Shown: one piece after another, positions 54,929 to 63,949 of the stretch
How positions within the stretch are numbered: the stretch's first letter is position 1
Layout: each line of letters begins with the position of its first letter
NCBI RefSeq assembly: GCF_936916975.1
Contig: NZ_CAKZGO010000004.1
Span: 558,001 to 622,000, forward strand
From: an uncultured Dongia sp.
GTDB taxonomy: Bacteria > Pseudomonadota > Alphaproteobacteria > Dongiales > Dongiaceae
Direction: 5' to 3'
Length of the DNA stretch: 64,000 bases
Notes under the pieces: generated by a model
Database searches by the model: none
What the model was told of the DNA's origin: nothing
Seen by the model: only the letters and a program-made list of their open reading frames with translations
Translations under genes and position numbers: made by a program

Positions 54929-56158
54929 ATGTTCGACGCAGCGAAATCGCAACGCCCCCTAACTGCCTTGGCGGGCCTCGCTTTGTCGAGCTTCATGCTG
55001 CTGGCAACCATGGGTCTAACGGGCTGCGCGCCCAACGTAGCGCCACCGCCGCCGGTTAGCCAGCCGGCCCCCACCCCAACGGCGCCCGTCGTGCAGGCGC
55101 CCAGCACCCCGGCCGAGGCAATCGATACCGACATCAAGGTGGGGCTGTTGCTGCCCCTCTCCGGGCCGCAAGGCAATCTTGGCCGCACCATGCTGCAGGC
55201 AGCGGATATGGGCCTGTTCGACGTTGCCGGCGACAATTTCAAGCTGATCCCGCGCGATACCGCGACACCCGGCGGCCCGGCCGCCGCAGCGCGCGAAGCC
55301 TTGGCGGACAAGGCCGACATCGTGCTGGGCCCCCTGTTCGGCGCGGAGCTGAAGCAGGCGGCGGCCCCGGTCGCCGCGGCCCGTGTGCCGATGGTCAGTT
55401 TCAGCAACGATAATTCGCAGGCGCAGTCCGGCGTCTACATCCTTGGTGTCACGCCGGAAAGCCAGGTCAACCGGGTCGTCGCCTATGCCGCCTCCCAGCA
55501 GGTCAAGCGCTTTGCCATCATGACGCCGAACTCGCCCTTCGGCCGGATCGTGCTCAGCACCTATCAGGAAGCGGTGGTGAAGAACGGCGGCACCATCTCG
55601 CAGGTGGTGTTCTACGACCCGAAATCCCCCGACCTCACTTTGCCGGTGCGCGAGATGGCCGACGCCTATAAGCGCAGCGGCTTCGATGCGCTGATGATTC
55701 CCGAAGGCGGCCAGAAGCTGCGCGCCTTCGCCGCCATGCTGCCGGCTTTCGAAATCCCGACCGGTCTCGTTCGCCTGCTCGGTACCGCGCAATGGCAGGA
55801 CCCTGCCTCGGCCGCTGAGGGTGCCCTGGTCGGCGGCTGGTTCGCGGCCCCCGCCCCCGACCGCTGGCAGGCTTTCGCACAACGTTACACGGCGCTCTAC
55901 GGCACGCAGCCCGACCCGCGCGCGGGCATCATCTATGACGGCGTCACACTCGCCGTAGCGCTTGCGCAATCCAAGGAGGGTGGCGATTTCAGCTTGGCCC
56001 GGATGACCGATCCTTCTGGCTTTGCCGGCGTCACCGGCGTGTTCCGCCTGGGGGCCGATGGCAAGACCGAACGGGGCCTTGCCGTCCTCGAAGTCACCCC
56101 CGGGAATTTTGTGATCAAGGACCCCGCGCCGGCCACCTTTGCCGCCGTGATCAACTGA
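54929..56158 (+). CDS. LpoA-like lipoprotein (periplasmic-binding fold)
   Basis: A 409-residue lipoprotein of the penicillin-binding-protein-activator type. Signal and lipobox: LALSSFMLLATMGLTGC, with lipid on the Cys. A Pro-rich linker (residues 38-62) is followed by a type I periplasmic-binding fold (GLLLPLSGPQGNLGRTMLQAADM). It lacks the N-terminal TPR domain of E. coli LpoA. It may activate a class A PBP or act as a ligand-binding protein. CGGAG lies six bases before the ATG. Context next to rsmI-yraN matches the E. coli order. Confidence 0.85.
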   Translation: MFDAAKSQRPLTALAGLALSSFMLLATMGLTGCAPNVAPPPPVSQPAPTPTAPVVQAPSTPAEAIDTDIKVGLLLPLSGPQGNLGRTMLQAADMGLFDVAGDNFKLIPRDTATPGGPAAAAREALADKADIVLGPLFGAELKQAAAPVAAARVPMVSFSNDNSQAQSGVYILGVTPESQVNRVVAYAASQQVKRFAIMTPNSPFGRIVLSTYQEAVVKNGGTISQVVFYDPKSPDLTLPVREMADAYKRSGFDALMIPEGGQKLRAFAAMLPAFEIPTGLVRLLGTAQWQDPASAAEGALVGGWFAAPAPDRWQAFAQRYTALYGTQPDPRAGIIYDGVTLAVALAQSKEGGDFSLARMTDPSGFAGVTGVFRLGADGKTERGLAVLEVTPGNFVIKDPAPATFAAVIN

Positions 56159-56291
56159 GCGCAGGTTATTGTTCCTATTGCAGCGCGGGAGACGCACCGC
56201 ACCATAACCCTTCGTTAGCATTCATATGACATAACCGGACGAGATAAAGCGCGGAAACCGCGCGCAGATCTCACTCCGGAGACACCGTCAT

Positions 56292-57968
56292 ATGCTGAAG
56301 AAGATCTCGATCGCCGGCCGCGTGACCATCGCCATCGCCGCCTTTCTCGTGCTGCTGTCCGGCGCCCTGATCTACACCGCCTATCTCCTCGTTTCGGACA
56401 AGATGGAGATTCAGGCGACCAGCGCGCAGCAGACCAATATGCGCGTGGCCTGGGATGTCCTGAAGCAGAACGGCACCGAGTTCAGCGTCAAGGACGGCAA
56501 GCTCTATGCCGGCGAGGTTCTGCTCAACGACAACCTCGCCATCGTCGACAAGATCAAGGAACTGGTCGGCGGCACAGCCACCATCTTTCAGGGTGACACG
56601 CGCGTCGCCACCAACGTGATGAAGCCGGACGGCTCCGGCCGCGCGGTAGGGACCCAACTCGCCAAGAACGCGGCCCACGATTCCGTGCTCGGCCAGGGCA
56701 AGCCCTATAACGGCACCGTCGACATTCTTGGCCAGACCTTTTTCACCGGCTACGACCCGATCAAGAACGCCGCCGGCGAGACCATCGGCATCCTCTATGT
56801 CGGCGTGAAGAAGAGCGACTATTTCGCCATCGTCGACAGTCTGCTGCTGAGCTTCGGCATGGTCACCATCGCCATCGTGATCGTGCTGGCCGGCCTCGGC
56901 TTCGTCGTCACGCGCCGCCTGCTGAAGCCGCTCACCGAGGTGCGCGAATCATTGTCCGCTTTGGGTGCCGGCAATCTCAACGTCGAGGTCAAGCATACCG
57001 AGCGCCGCGATGAGATCGGCGTCATGGCGCGCACCGTCAACCTGTTCAAGGAAGGCATCGCCGAGCGCAACCGGCTGCAGGGTGCCCAGGAATCGGAACG
57101 CGCCGCAGCGCAGGCCGATCGTGCCCGGGCGCTGCAGGGTGTTGCCGAGCAATTCCGCCAATCTGTCATGGGTGTCGTCGATCGCGTGGCCGAGGCCACC
57201 AAGAATCTGCGCGGTGGTGCCGATTCCGTCGCCCTTCAGGCCGGCACGACCACCGGCGATGTGGGCTCCGCCAACGAAGCCGCGGAACGTGTGGCGCGCA
57301 ATGTTGAAGCTGTGGCGGCCGCCACCGAGGAACTCACCGCCTCGATCGGCGATATCTCGCGCCAGGTCAGCGAGACCTCGGCAGCAGCGCAGCGTGCTGT
57401 GACCGAAGCCAACCAGACCAGCAGCACCATGGAAAACCTGGCGGCCGCCGCCAATCGCATCGGCGAGGTCGTGCGGCTCATCAACGATATCGCCAGCCAG
57501 ACCAATCTCCTCGCCCTCAACGCCACAATCGAAGCGGCCCGCGCCGGCGATGCCGGCAAGGGCTTCGCCGTCGTGGCAAGTGAAGTGAAGAATCTGGCGA
57601 CGCAAACGGCAAAGGCCACCGAGGACATCCAGGCGCAGATCCAGGATATCCAGGCAGAAACGCAAAAGGCCGTCGGTGCCATCGGCGGGATCGCCACCAC
57701 CATCAGCGACATCAGCAGCAAGGCCAGTGCGGTCAGCGACGCCGTCGGTCAGCAGATGGAAGCCACCAACGAGATCGCCCGCAACGTCCAGCAGGCGTCC
57801 TCCGAATCAGAAACGGTCAGTAAGCGCATCGCGACCGCCGCCGACGCCGCCGGACAATCCGGCTCTGCCGCAGCACATCTTCGCGAAGAGGCAGTGGCAC
57901 TCGCCGGCGATGTCGATCAGTTGCGGACGCTGTCCGGCGATTTCATCAGCCGCATCGGCACGGTCTAG
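56292..57968 (+). CDS. Methyl-accepting chemotaxis protein
   Basis: A 558-residue transmembrane chemoreceptor. TM1 is at about residues 8-33, a single-Cache periplasmic sensor domain ([21 protein letters not shown]) spans about 40-180, and TM2 is about 185-210. HAMP follows ([21 protein letters not shown]), then a signalling coiled coil with the conserved tip segment [20 protein letters not shown] (about 398-417). No C-terminal CheR tether pentapeptide is present. The ligand is unknown. The gene is monocistronic by context. Confidence 0.95.
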   Translation: MLKKISIAGRVTIAIAAFLVLLSGALIYTAYLLVSDKMEIQATSAQQTNMRVAWDVLKQNGTEFSVKDGKLYAGEVLLNDNLAIVDKIKELVGGTATIFQGDTRVATNVMKPDGSGRAVGTQLAKNAAHDSVLGQGKPYNGTVDILGQTFFTGYDPIKNAAGETIGILYVGVKKSDYFAIVDSLLLSFGMVTIAIVIVLAGLGFVVTRRLLKPLTEVRESLSALGAGNLNVEVKHTERRDEIGVMARTVNLFKEGIAERNRLQGAQESERAAAQADRARALQGVAEQFRQSVMGVVDRVAEATKNLRGGADSVALQAGTTTGDVGSANEAAERVARNVEAVAAATEELTASIGDISRQVSETSAAAQRAVTEANQTSSTMENLAAAANRIGEVVRLINDIASQTNLLALNATIEAARAGDAGKGFAVVASEVKNLATQTAKATEDIQAQIQDIQAETQKAVGAIGGIATTISDISSKASAVSDAVGQQMEATNEIARNVQQASSESETVSKRIATAADAAGQSGSAAAHLREEAVALAGDVDQLRTLSGDFISRIGTV

Positions 57969-58146
57969 AGATCTCTTTGCCCGTCGCTTAGGAAAAGAAG
58001 CGGCGGATATTTGTGTGTGTTTGACTAAAACACCCGAAAATATCGAAAAGCATACATATGTGTGCCCGGCATGATTGCTGACTTATCCTGATTCACCTTA
58101 CGGTGCCGCCTCGATCCGATAAACCACGGCAAACGGGGCGTTATTC

Positions 58147-59112
58147 ATGATCGGCACGGCAAGAGAGTTTCCGCTACGCTTGATGCGGCGTATCCATCGG
58201 ACCTTGAGCCGGACGCTGCCCAATGTCTGGCAACTCAATTATTTGCTCGCTTTGCCGAAGTTCTGGAGCGGCAACAAGCGCCTGCCGCGCCGCATCGATG
58301 ATCCCCGCGCCTCACTCAACGACATCATCTTCCAACGCATGATCCGCAACGAGTGGTCGATGCTGGAGCAATCCTGCGTCGACAAGGAACACGCCAAGGT
58401 CTTCGCCCAGGCCAAGGCGCCGCACGTCAAGGTCGCCAGGACCGAGGCGGTCATGGTCTTGGGAAAAGCCACCACGATCGCGGATGTCGCAGCCTGGCTG
58501 CAGCCATTTCTGGGTAAGCGCCTGGTGGTGAAGCCGACCCACAGCTGCGGCGCCATCCTCTATCTCGACACGCCGCTCGATCCAGCCGAACTCGCGGCCT
58601 TCGTGCGGTTCTCCAAGAAGAACTTCTTCCACGCCGCGCGCGAGACGCAATATCAGAGCCTTGAGCGGAAGCTGATCATCGAGCAGAACATCGCCCCGGC
58701 CGGCGGACTCAGCGACTACAAATTCACCTGCGCCAACGGCCATATCCTGCATGGCCGCCTGGATGTCGGCCGCTTCACGTCGCAGCATCAACGCGCGTTG
58801 TTCACCGTGCCGGGCTTCGAGATCATCCCGGTTGAATATGGCGGATTGAAGATGCCGGCAAAGATCGAACGGCCGCCGCATCTCTATGAGATGATCGAGA
58901 TCGCGGCACAACTGTCGCACGGCTTCGATTTTGTGCGCATCGATCTTTATGACACCGATGACGGCGTCTATTTCGGCGAATTCACCTTCACGCCTTGCGC
59001 CGGATCGAGCAGCTATTCCGATGAAGAGGTCGCCATCGAGCTGGCGCGGAGATTGCGGAAGATCACCGCGAGCGAGACCCGGATGCCGCTCCAGCAGCGC
59101 TCCGCCGCGTAA
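58147..59112 (+). CDS. TupA-like ATP-grasp protein
   Basis: A 321-residue protein of the TupA-like ATP-grasp family. Family markers are WSGNKRLPRRIDDPRASLND near the N-terminus, GKRLVVKPTHSCGAILYLD in the ATP region, and the metal-binding end FVRIDLYDTDDGVYFGEFTFTPCAGSSSY. TupA-type enzymes join amino acids or uronic acids in teichuronopeptide and capsule-related polymers. Here no polysaccharide cluster surrounds it, so its substrate is open. It ends 3 bp before the convergent hemW stop. Confidence 0.85.
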   Translation: MIGTAREFPLRLMRRIHRTLSRTLPNVWQLNYLLALPKFWSGNKRLPRRIDDPRASLNDIIFQRMIRNEWSMLEQSCVDKEHAKVFAQAKAPHVKVARTEAVMVLGKATTIADVAAWLQPFLGKRLVVKPTHSCGAILYLDTPLDPAELAAFVRFSKKNFFHAARETQYQSLERKLIIEQNIAPAGGLSDYKFTCANGHILHGRLDVGRFTSQHQRALFTVPGFEIIPVEYGGLKMPAKIERPPHLYEMIEIAAQLSHGFDFVRIDLYDTDDGVYFGEFTFTPCAGSSSYSDEEVAIELARRLRKITASETRMPLQQRSAA

Positions 59113-59115
59113 GAA

Positions 59116-60276
59116 TCACCCCAGCAATTCGCCCAGCACCGCATCGAGGCGCTGGCGACCAGCTTCCGTGGCGGTGAGCCGCCCGTCACGAATCTCGAGG
59201 AAGCCACCGTCAGCCAAACGCTGCAGGCGGGCGGGATCGATATCCACCGCAAACGGCCGGCCGGATTCCGCTTCGAAACGTGTGAGCGGAATGCCCTCAG
59301 CCAGGCGCAGCCCCATCATGGTGAGCTCGCTGATGCGGGCATCCGTCCTGACCTCGTCATATTGCCGCGTCGCGTGACCCTGTTCGGCCACCATCTCCAG
59401 CCAGCGTTCAGGCGCCCGATGCTGGCGTGTGGCGAATTTCCGGCCATCGATGGTCAAACGCCCATGAGCCCCCGGCCCGATCCCCACATAATCGCCGTAG
59501 CGCCAATAGGTGAGATTGTGGCGCGATTCCGACCCCGGCCGCGCGTGATTGGAAATCTCATAGGCCGCGAGACCGGCGTCACCCAGACGCGCCTGGGTGA
59601 GTTCAAAGAGCTCGGCCTGAATATCCTCATCCGGCAGCACGAAATCGCCGCGGGCATAGGCCTGCTCAAACATCGTGCCGGTCTCGATGGTGAGCTGATA
59701 GAGCGAGATGTGATCGGCGGCGAAGGTCAGCGCGCGGGCGAGTTCTTGGTCCCAGACATCCGGCGTCTGTCCGGGCCGCGCATAGATGAGATCGAAGGTA
59801 AAACGGTCGAAGGTATTCGCAGCCAGATCGAGTGCCGCCAGCGCCTCGCTTTGATTGTGCTGGCGGCCAAGGAATTTGAGGTCGGCATCGTTGAGCGCCT
59901 GGATGCCGAGCGACACGCGGTTGATGCCGGCCGCGCGAAAACCCTTGAGCTTGCTCGCCTCGACCGAGGTCGGGTTGGCCTCCAGGGTGATCTCGATATC
60001 ATTGGCGACACGCCAATGCCGCGCCACGGCGTCGATCACCGTTTCCGCGGTGCCAGGATCCATCAGCGAGGGCGTACCGCCACCGAAGAAGATGCTGGTG
60101 ACGGTCCGGTTCGGCTTCAACGCGGCGTAATGCGCGAGTTCCTTGAGATAAGAGTCCCGCCAATCCGTTTCCTCAATCTGCTCCCGAACATGGGAATTGA
60201 AATCGCAATACGGACACTTGGCTTTGCAGAACGGCCAATGGATATAGATACCGAAACCGCGCGGATCGTTGATCAT
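59116..60276 (-). CDS. hemW: Radical-SAM haem chaperone HemW
   Basis: A 386-residue radical SAM protein. The cluster motif is CKAKCPYC (C17, C21, C24), and the family blocks FFGGGTPSLMDPG and GINRVSLGIQALNDADLKFLGRQHN follow. HemW lacks the extra Cys residues needed for coproporphyrinogen dehydrogenase activity and acts in haem delivery; this assignment rests on family pattern. The ATG overlaps the stop of the upstream DUF559 gene (ATGA). Confidence 0.94.
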   Translation of the reverse strand: MINDPRGFGIYIHWPFCKAKCPYCDFNSHVREQIEETDWRDSYLKELAHYAALKPNRTVTSIFFGGGTPSLMDPGTAETVIDAVARHWRVANDIEITLEANPTSVEASKLKGFRAAGINRVSLGIQALNDADLKFLGRQHNQSEALAALDLAANTFDRFTFDLIYARPGQTPDVWDQELARALTFAADHISLYQLTIETGTMFEQAYARGDFVLPDEDIQAELFELTQARLGDAGLAAYEISNHARPGSESRHNLTYWRYGDYVGIGPGAHGRLTIDGRKFATRQHRAPERWLEMVAEQGHATRQYDEVRTDARISELTMMGLRLAEGIPLTRFEAESGRPFAVDIDPARLQRLADGGFLEIRDGRLTATEAGRQRLDAVLGELLG

Positions 60277-60599
60277 GTAAGAATCGCGATCAGCTCGTTG
60301 AAGACGCCTTCAGAGTTGGACAGGATGTCGTTGTTCCAGAAGCGCTTCACGTCATATCCATTCTTCACGAGCCATGCAGTCCTGATTTCATCACTGGCAG
60401 AGTCCGCATGCTGCCCGCCATCGGCCTCAACGACGAGCTTTGCATCTGAGCAATAGAAGTCAACGATGTAAGGTCCAAGTGGCACTTGGCGACGAAATTT
60501 CCATCCGCCCAACCTGCGGTCACGCAGCAGCGTCCATAGCCGCTTCTCTGCTTCGGTAGCGTTGCGACGCAGTACCTTTGCCTGAGCCGTCTTCGCCAC
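60273..60599 (-). CDS. DUF559 endonuclease-like protein
   Basis: A 108-residue protein of the DUF559 (VSR-type fold) family. The core PLGPYIVDFYCSDAKLVVEADGGQH carries the D-(x)n-E-x-D restriction-endonuclease pattern, preceded by the family's NATEAEKRLWTLLRDRRLGGWKFRRQ block. DUF559 proteins are common mobile or accessory genes, often next to repeats. It overlaps hemW by 4 bp, so hemW translation may depend on it, and lies next to repeat copy 4. Confidence 0.9.
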   Translation of the reverse strand: MAKTAQAKVLRRNATEAEKRLWTLLRDRRLGGWKFRRQVPLGPYIVDFYCSDAKLVVEADGGQHADSASDEIRTAWLVKNGYDVKRFWNNDILSNSEGVFNELIAILT

Positions 60600-60606
60600 G
60601 GCGCCA

Positions 60607-60745
60607 CCCCCTCACCCTGACCCTCTCCCGCGAGGGGAGAGGGAATGAGATCCGCCGGCAACGATGGACCCGGCAAGAATATGGTAATCGAAATGCGTGG
60701 CAGAAGCCCCTCTCCCCTCGCGGGAGAGGGGTTGGGGTGAGGGGG
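60607..60745. repeat. Interspersed inverted-repeat element, diverged copy 4
   Basis: The arms are CCCCCTCACCCTGACCCTCT ... and ...AGAGGGGTTGGGGTGAGGGGG, with inner cores CTCCCGCGAGGGGAGAGGG and CCCCTCTCCCCTCGCGGGAG. The plan is the same as the other copies, but the CACGTTGGGG core is replaced by CGCGAGGGG. It lies 13 bp after the RACo-like gene stop. Confidence 0.8.
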
Positions 60746-60758
60746 AGCAACTGATGAA

Positions 60759-62816
60759 CTACCCCCGCCGGCGGTTGCGGCGACGACCGTCATCGCCATC
60801 CGGCTGCGTCGCGACCTTGGGCAGCGGCAGGTTCACGGCCTTGGCGAGATGCGGATAGGGCGCCGTCTTGTGCGGCAGGGCCATCGCGTCGATGAAGTGT
60901 TCCTGGAATTTCGCCTCGACAGCGGTTTCGATCTTCTCGACCTGCTTCACCACGCGCGCAATCTCGTCCCGCGCCGCAAGATTGAGGAGGGCGATGCGCG
61001 CACCGGTGCCGGCGGCATTGCCGGCCGAGGTCACCTTGGCCAGATCGCAATCCGGGATCATGCCCAGCACCATCGCGTATTTGACGTCGATATGGCTGCC
61101 AAAGGCGCCGGCCAGCGTGATCCGGTCCACCTTGTCGACGCCGAGCTTGTCCATCAGCAGCCGCGCGCCAGCATAGAGCGCGGCCTTGGCTAGCTGGATG
61201 GCACGGATGTCGTTCTGCATGATCTTCAGCTGCGGCTGGCCGTCATGCAGCAGATAGAAGAACGTGCGGCCGTCGGCCTGGATGCGCGGGCTCTTTGCCG
61301 CCATGCCGCCATCAATGACGCCGTCTTGCGTGAGAATACCGGCAAGATACATTTCGGCGAGCGCCTCGATCACGCCGGACCCGCACACGCCGGTGACACC
61401 AAACGCCTCGGTCTCCTTGGCGAAATCGGGATGATCGGACCAGAGATCCGAGCCGATCACCTTAAAACGCGGCTCCAGCGTGTCGCGGTTGATGCGCACG
61501 CGCTCGACCGCACCGGGTGCCGCACGTTGGCCGCAGGAAATCTGCGCGCCTTCGAAAGCAGGGCCTGTGGGCGATGAGGCCGCGAGCAAACGATGACGGT
61601 TGCCCAGCACGATTTCCGCATTGGTGCCGACATCGACGATGAGCGTCATCTCGTCGACGTCATAGGGTGTCTCGGAAAGGATGACGCCGGCCGTGTCCGC
61701 ACCGACATGCCCGGCGATGCAGGGCAGCACATAGATGCGCGCATTGGGATGGACCTTGAGGTCGATTTCCGTCGCCCAGATCTGCACCGGCCCGTCGGTC
61801 GCCAGCGCGAACGGCGCCCAGCCGAGCTCGATGGGATTAATGCCGAGCAGCAGATGATGCATGATCGGGTTGCCGACGAAGGTGCATTCCAGCACGTCTT
61901 CCGGCGTGCAGCCGGCTTCCTTGACCACGGCCTGGACAAGATCGTTCAAGGCCTCGCGCACCGCCTTGGTCATGTCGACATCGCCGCCCGGATTCATCAT
62001 GACGTAAGACACGCGGCTCATCAGATCTTCGCCGAAGCGGATCTGCGGATTCATCAGGCCGGAGGACGCCACCACTTCGCCGGTGCCGAGGTCGCACAAA
62101 TGCGCCGCGATGGTGGTCGAGCCCACATCGACCGCGAGGCCGTAAATCCTGTCCTGGAAGCCCGGCCAGACGGCGGTGATCTGCTTGCCCATATGGACGG
62201 CGACAGTGACCTTCCACTCGCCCTTGCGCAACGCCTGTTGCAGGCCCTGGATCGCGCGCACGTCGCAATCGAGGCCCTCAAGATTCCATTGCGCCTTCAA
62301 CGCCTTTTCCAACCGCTGCAGATCGCCGGTCGGATCATGCATGTCCGGCTCCTGCACCTCGACATAATGCAGGCGGATGACCGGGTCCAAAGTGATGTCG
62401 CGCATCTCGGCGCGCTTGCGCACGACCTGCTTGTGCACCTGGCTGTCGGCCGGCACGTCGATCACCAGATCGCCCAGCAATTGCGCCGAGCAGGACAGGC
62501 GCCGGCCCGGCTTCATGCCGCGCTTATCGGCATAGCGCTGCTCGGTCGAGGAGAAGTCGGACAGGTGATGCGCATCCGACGTAACGCCGAGCTTGGCGAA
62601 TTCGCCCTCCGACACCACGACCTGGCAGCGCCCGCAGATGCCGCGGCCACCGCAGACGGAATCAATATCGACACCGAGCTGGCGCGCCGCGGTGAGGATC
62701 GGCGTGCCCTTCTGGAACCGGCCGCGCTTGCCCGAAGGCATGAACACCAGCCAGGCATTGTCACCGTTTTCGGCACCGTTACCGTGATCCAGAGTGGCTG
62801 CGCCGACATCCGCCAT
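60759..62816 (-). CDS. RACo/RamA-like ferredoxin-ASKHA protein (corrinoid reductive activator)
   Basis: A 685-residue protein. A 2Fe-2S domain (C55, C61, C64, C109 in the pattern C-x5-C-x2-C...C) is followed by a linker and an ASKHA ATPase part (LAVDVGSTTIAAHLCDLGTGEV at about residue 226; DVGTNAEIVLGNRHRLLAASS near 395). It belongs to the DUF4445 family. Such proteins reactivate oxidised Co(II)-corrinoid proteins with ATP in methyl-transfer systems. It follows the methyltetrahydrofolate methyltransferase gene and ends with a basic RRRNRRRG tail. Confidence 0.88.
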   Translation of the reverse strand: MADVGAATLDHGNGAENGDNAWLVFMPSGKRGRFQKGTPILTAARQLGVDIDSVCGGRGICGRCQVVVSEGEFAKLGVTSDAHHLSDFSSTEQRYADKRGMKPGRRLSCSAQLLGDLVIDVPADSQVHKQVVRKRAEMRDITLDPVIRLHYVEVQEPDMHDPTGDLQRLEKALKAQWNLEGLDCDVRAIQGLQQALRKGEWKVTVAVHMGKQITAVWPGFQDRIYGLAVDVGSTTIAAHLCDLGTGEVVASSGLMNPQIRFGEDLMSRVSYVMMNPGGDVDMTKAVREALNDLVQAVVKEAGCTPEDVLECTFVGNPIMHHLLLGINPIELGWAPFALATDGPVQIWATEIDLKVHPNARIYVLPCIAGHVGADTAGVILSETPYDVDEMTLIVDVGTNAEIVLGNRHRLLAASSPTGPAFEGAQISCGQRAAPGAVERVRINRDTLEPRFKVIGSDLWSDHPDFAKETEAFGVTGVCGSGVIEALAEMYLAGILTQDGVIDGGMAAKSPRIQADGRTFFYLLHDGQPQLKIMQNDIRAIQLAKAALYAGARLLMDKLGVDKVDRITLAGAFGSHIDVKYAMVLGMIPDCDLAKVTSAGNAAGTGARIALLNLAARDEIARVVKQVEKIETAVEAKFQEHFIDAMALPHKTAPYPHLAKAVNLPLPKVATQPDGDDGRRRNRRRG

Positions 62817-62911
62817 GACATGTGTTCCTGCGTTGATCGTAGGGCTTTTCGGGCCCTGAAAATGCCAAACCCCATCCTTGGGAGCAAGGATGGGGATAGT
62901 CTTCAGTCGCT

Positions 62912-63009
62912 CCCCCTCTCCCTAACCCTCCCCCACGTTGGGGGGAGGGAACTCGATCGAGTCTTTCTTCTCCCTCCCCCCAACGTGGGGGAGGGTCGGG
63001 GAGAGGGGG
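62912..63009. repeat. Interspersed inverted-repeat element, copy 5
   Basis: The left arm CCCCCTCTCCCTAACCCTCC is identical to copy 1; the right arm ends GGAGGGTCGGGGAGAGGGGG. The unique centre is only about 20 bp, so this is the most compact copy. It lies 7 bp after the methyltransferase stop (minus strand), inside an apparent operon. Confidence 0.85.
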
Positions 63010-63016
63010 TTTTTGG

Positions 63017-63949
63017 TTACGCCCCCGCCGTCTCCGGCGTGGCACCACCGGCAGCACCACCACGGCGACCACTGCGTTCGCGGCGACCGCGATCGCCTTC
63101 GGCGGCCGGTTCGCGGAAGCGCTTGATCCAATGGGCGCAATGCGCGTCCGTGCCCATCAGCACGTCAGCGCCCCAGATGCCGGTCATTTCTTCCATGTGG
63201 AGTGGGTTCATGATGGCCGAGGTCATGCCGGCGCCGATCGCCATCGAGAGGAAGGCCTGGTTGAGGCTGTGGCGGTTGGGCAGGCCGAAGCTGATATTGG
63301 AGGCGCCGCAGGTCGTGTTGACCTTCAGCTCTTCGCGGAGGCGCCGGATCAGGCTGAACGCCGCGCGGCCGGCCTGGCCCAGCGCGCCGATCGGCATGAC
63401 CAGCGGATCGACGACGATGTTGCTGTAATGGATGCCGTAATCGGCCGCGCGCTGCACGATCTTCTTTGCCACTTCGAAGCGCACATCGGGATCTTCCGAG
63501 ATGCCGGTTTCGTCATTCGAGATGGCGACGACGGCGGCGCCATATTTCTTCACCAGCGGCAGCACCACTTCGAGGCGTTCTTCTTCGCCGGTGACCGAAT
63601 TGACCAGCGCCTTGCCTTTATAGACCGCAAGACCGGCCTCAAGTGCTGCCACGATCGAGCTGTCGATCGAGAGCGGCGTGTCGGTCAGCGACTGCACCAG
63701 CTGGATCGCTTCGGCAAGGATGCGCGGCTCGTCGGCCATCGGGATGCCGGCATTGACGTCGAGCATATGCGCACCGGCCTCGACCTGGGCCAGGGCGTCC
63801 GACTTCACGCGGCTGTAGTCGCCGGCCGCCATTTCGGCAGCCAGCAGCTTGCGCCCCGTAGGATTGATGCGCTCGCCGATGACGCAGAAGGGGCGATCGA
63901 AGCCGATCACGATTTCCTTGGTGGCCGAGCTGATAACGGTATCGGTCAT
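63017..63949 (-). CDS. Methyltetrahydrofolate:corrinoid methyltransferase
   Basis: A 310-residue pterin-binding enzyme. Diagnostic blocks are VIGERINPTGRKLLAAEM at the N-terminus, AHMLDVNAGIPMADEP, SNDETGISEDPDVR and CGASNISFGLPNRHSLN, typical of AcsE/MtgA-type methyltransferases that move methyl groups between tetrahydrofolate and a corrinoid protein. The C-terminus is Arg/Gly/Ala-rich (RGRRERSGRRGG). It is the first gene of the cluster inside the window; a corrinoid protein and MttB-type methyltransferase are expected beyond the right edge. Confidence 0.9.
   Translation of the reverse strand: MTDTVISSATKEIVIGFDRPFCVIGERINPTGRKLLAAEMAAGDYSRVKSDALAQVEAGAHMLDVNAGIPMADEPRILAEAIQLVQSLTDTPLSIDSSIVAALEAGLAVYKGKALVNSVTGEEERLEVVLPLVKKYGAAVVAISNDETGISEDPDVRFEVAKKIVQRAADYGIHYSNIVVDPLVMPIGALGQAGRAAFSLIRRLREELKVNTTCGASNISFGLPNRHSLNQAFLSMAIGAGMTSAIMNPLHMEEMTGIWGADVLMGTDAHCAHWIKRFREPAAEGDRGRRERSGRRGGAAGGATPETAGA

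Noticed and set aside
61593-63428. 611-codon plus-strand ORF opposite the corrinoid genes
   Set aside because: It covers two genes with clear motifs and reads as His/Arg/Asp-rich sequence without a domain; shadow of the real frame.
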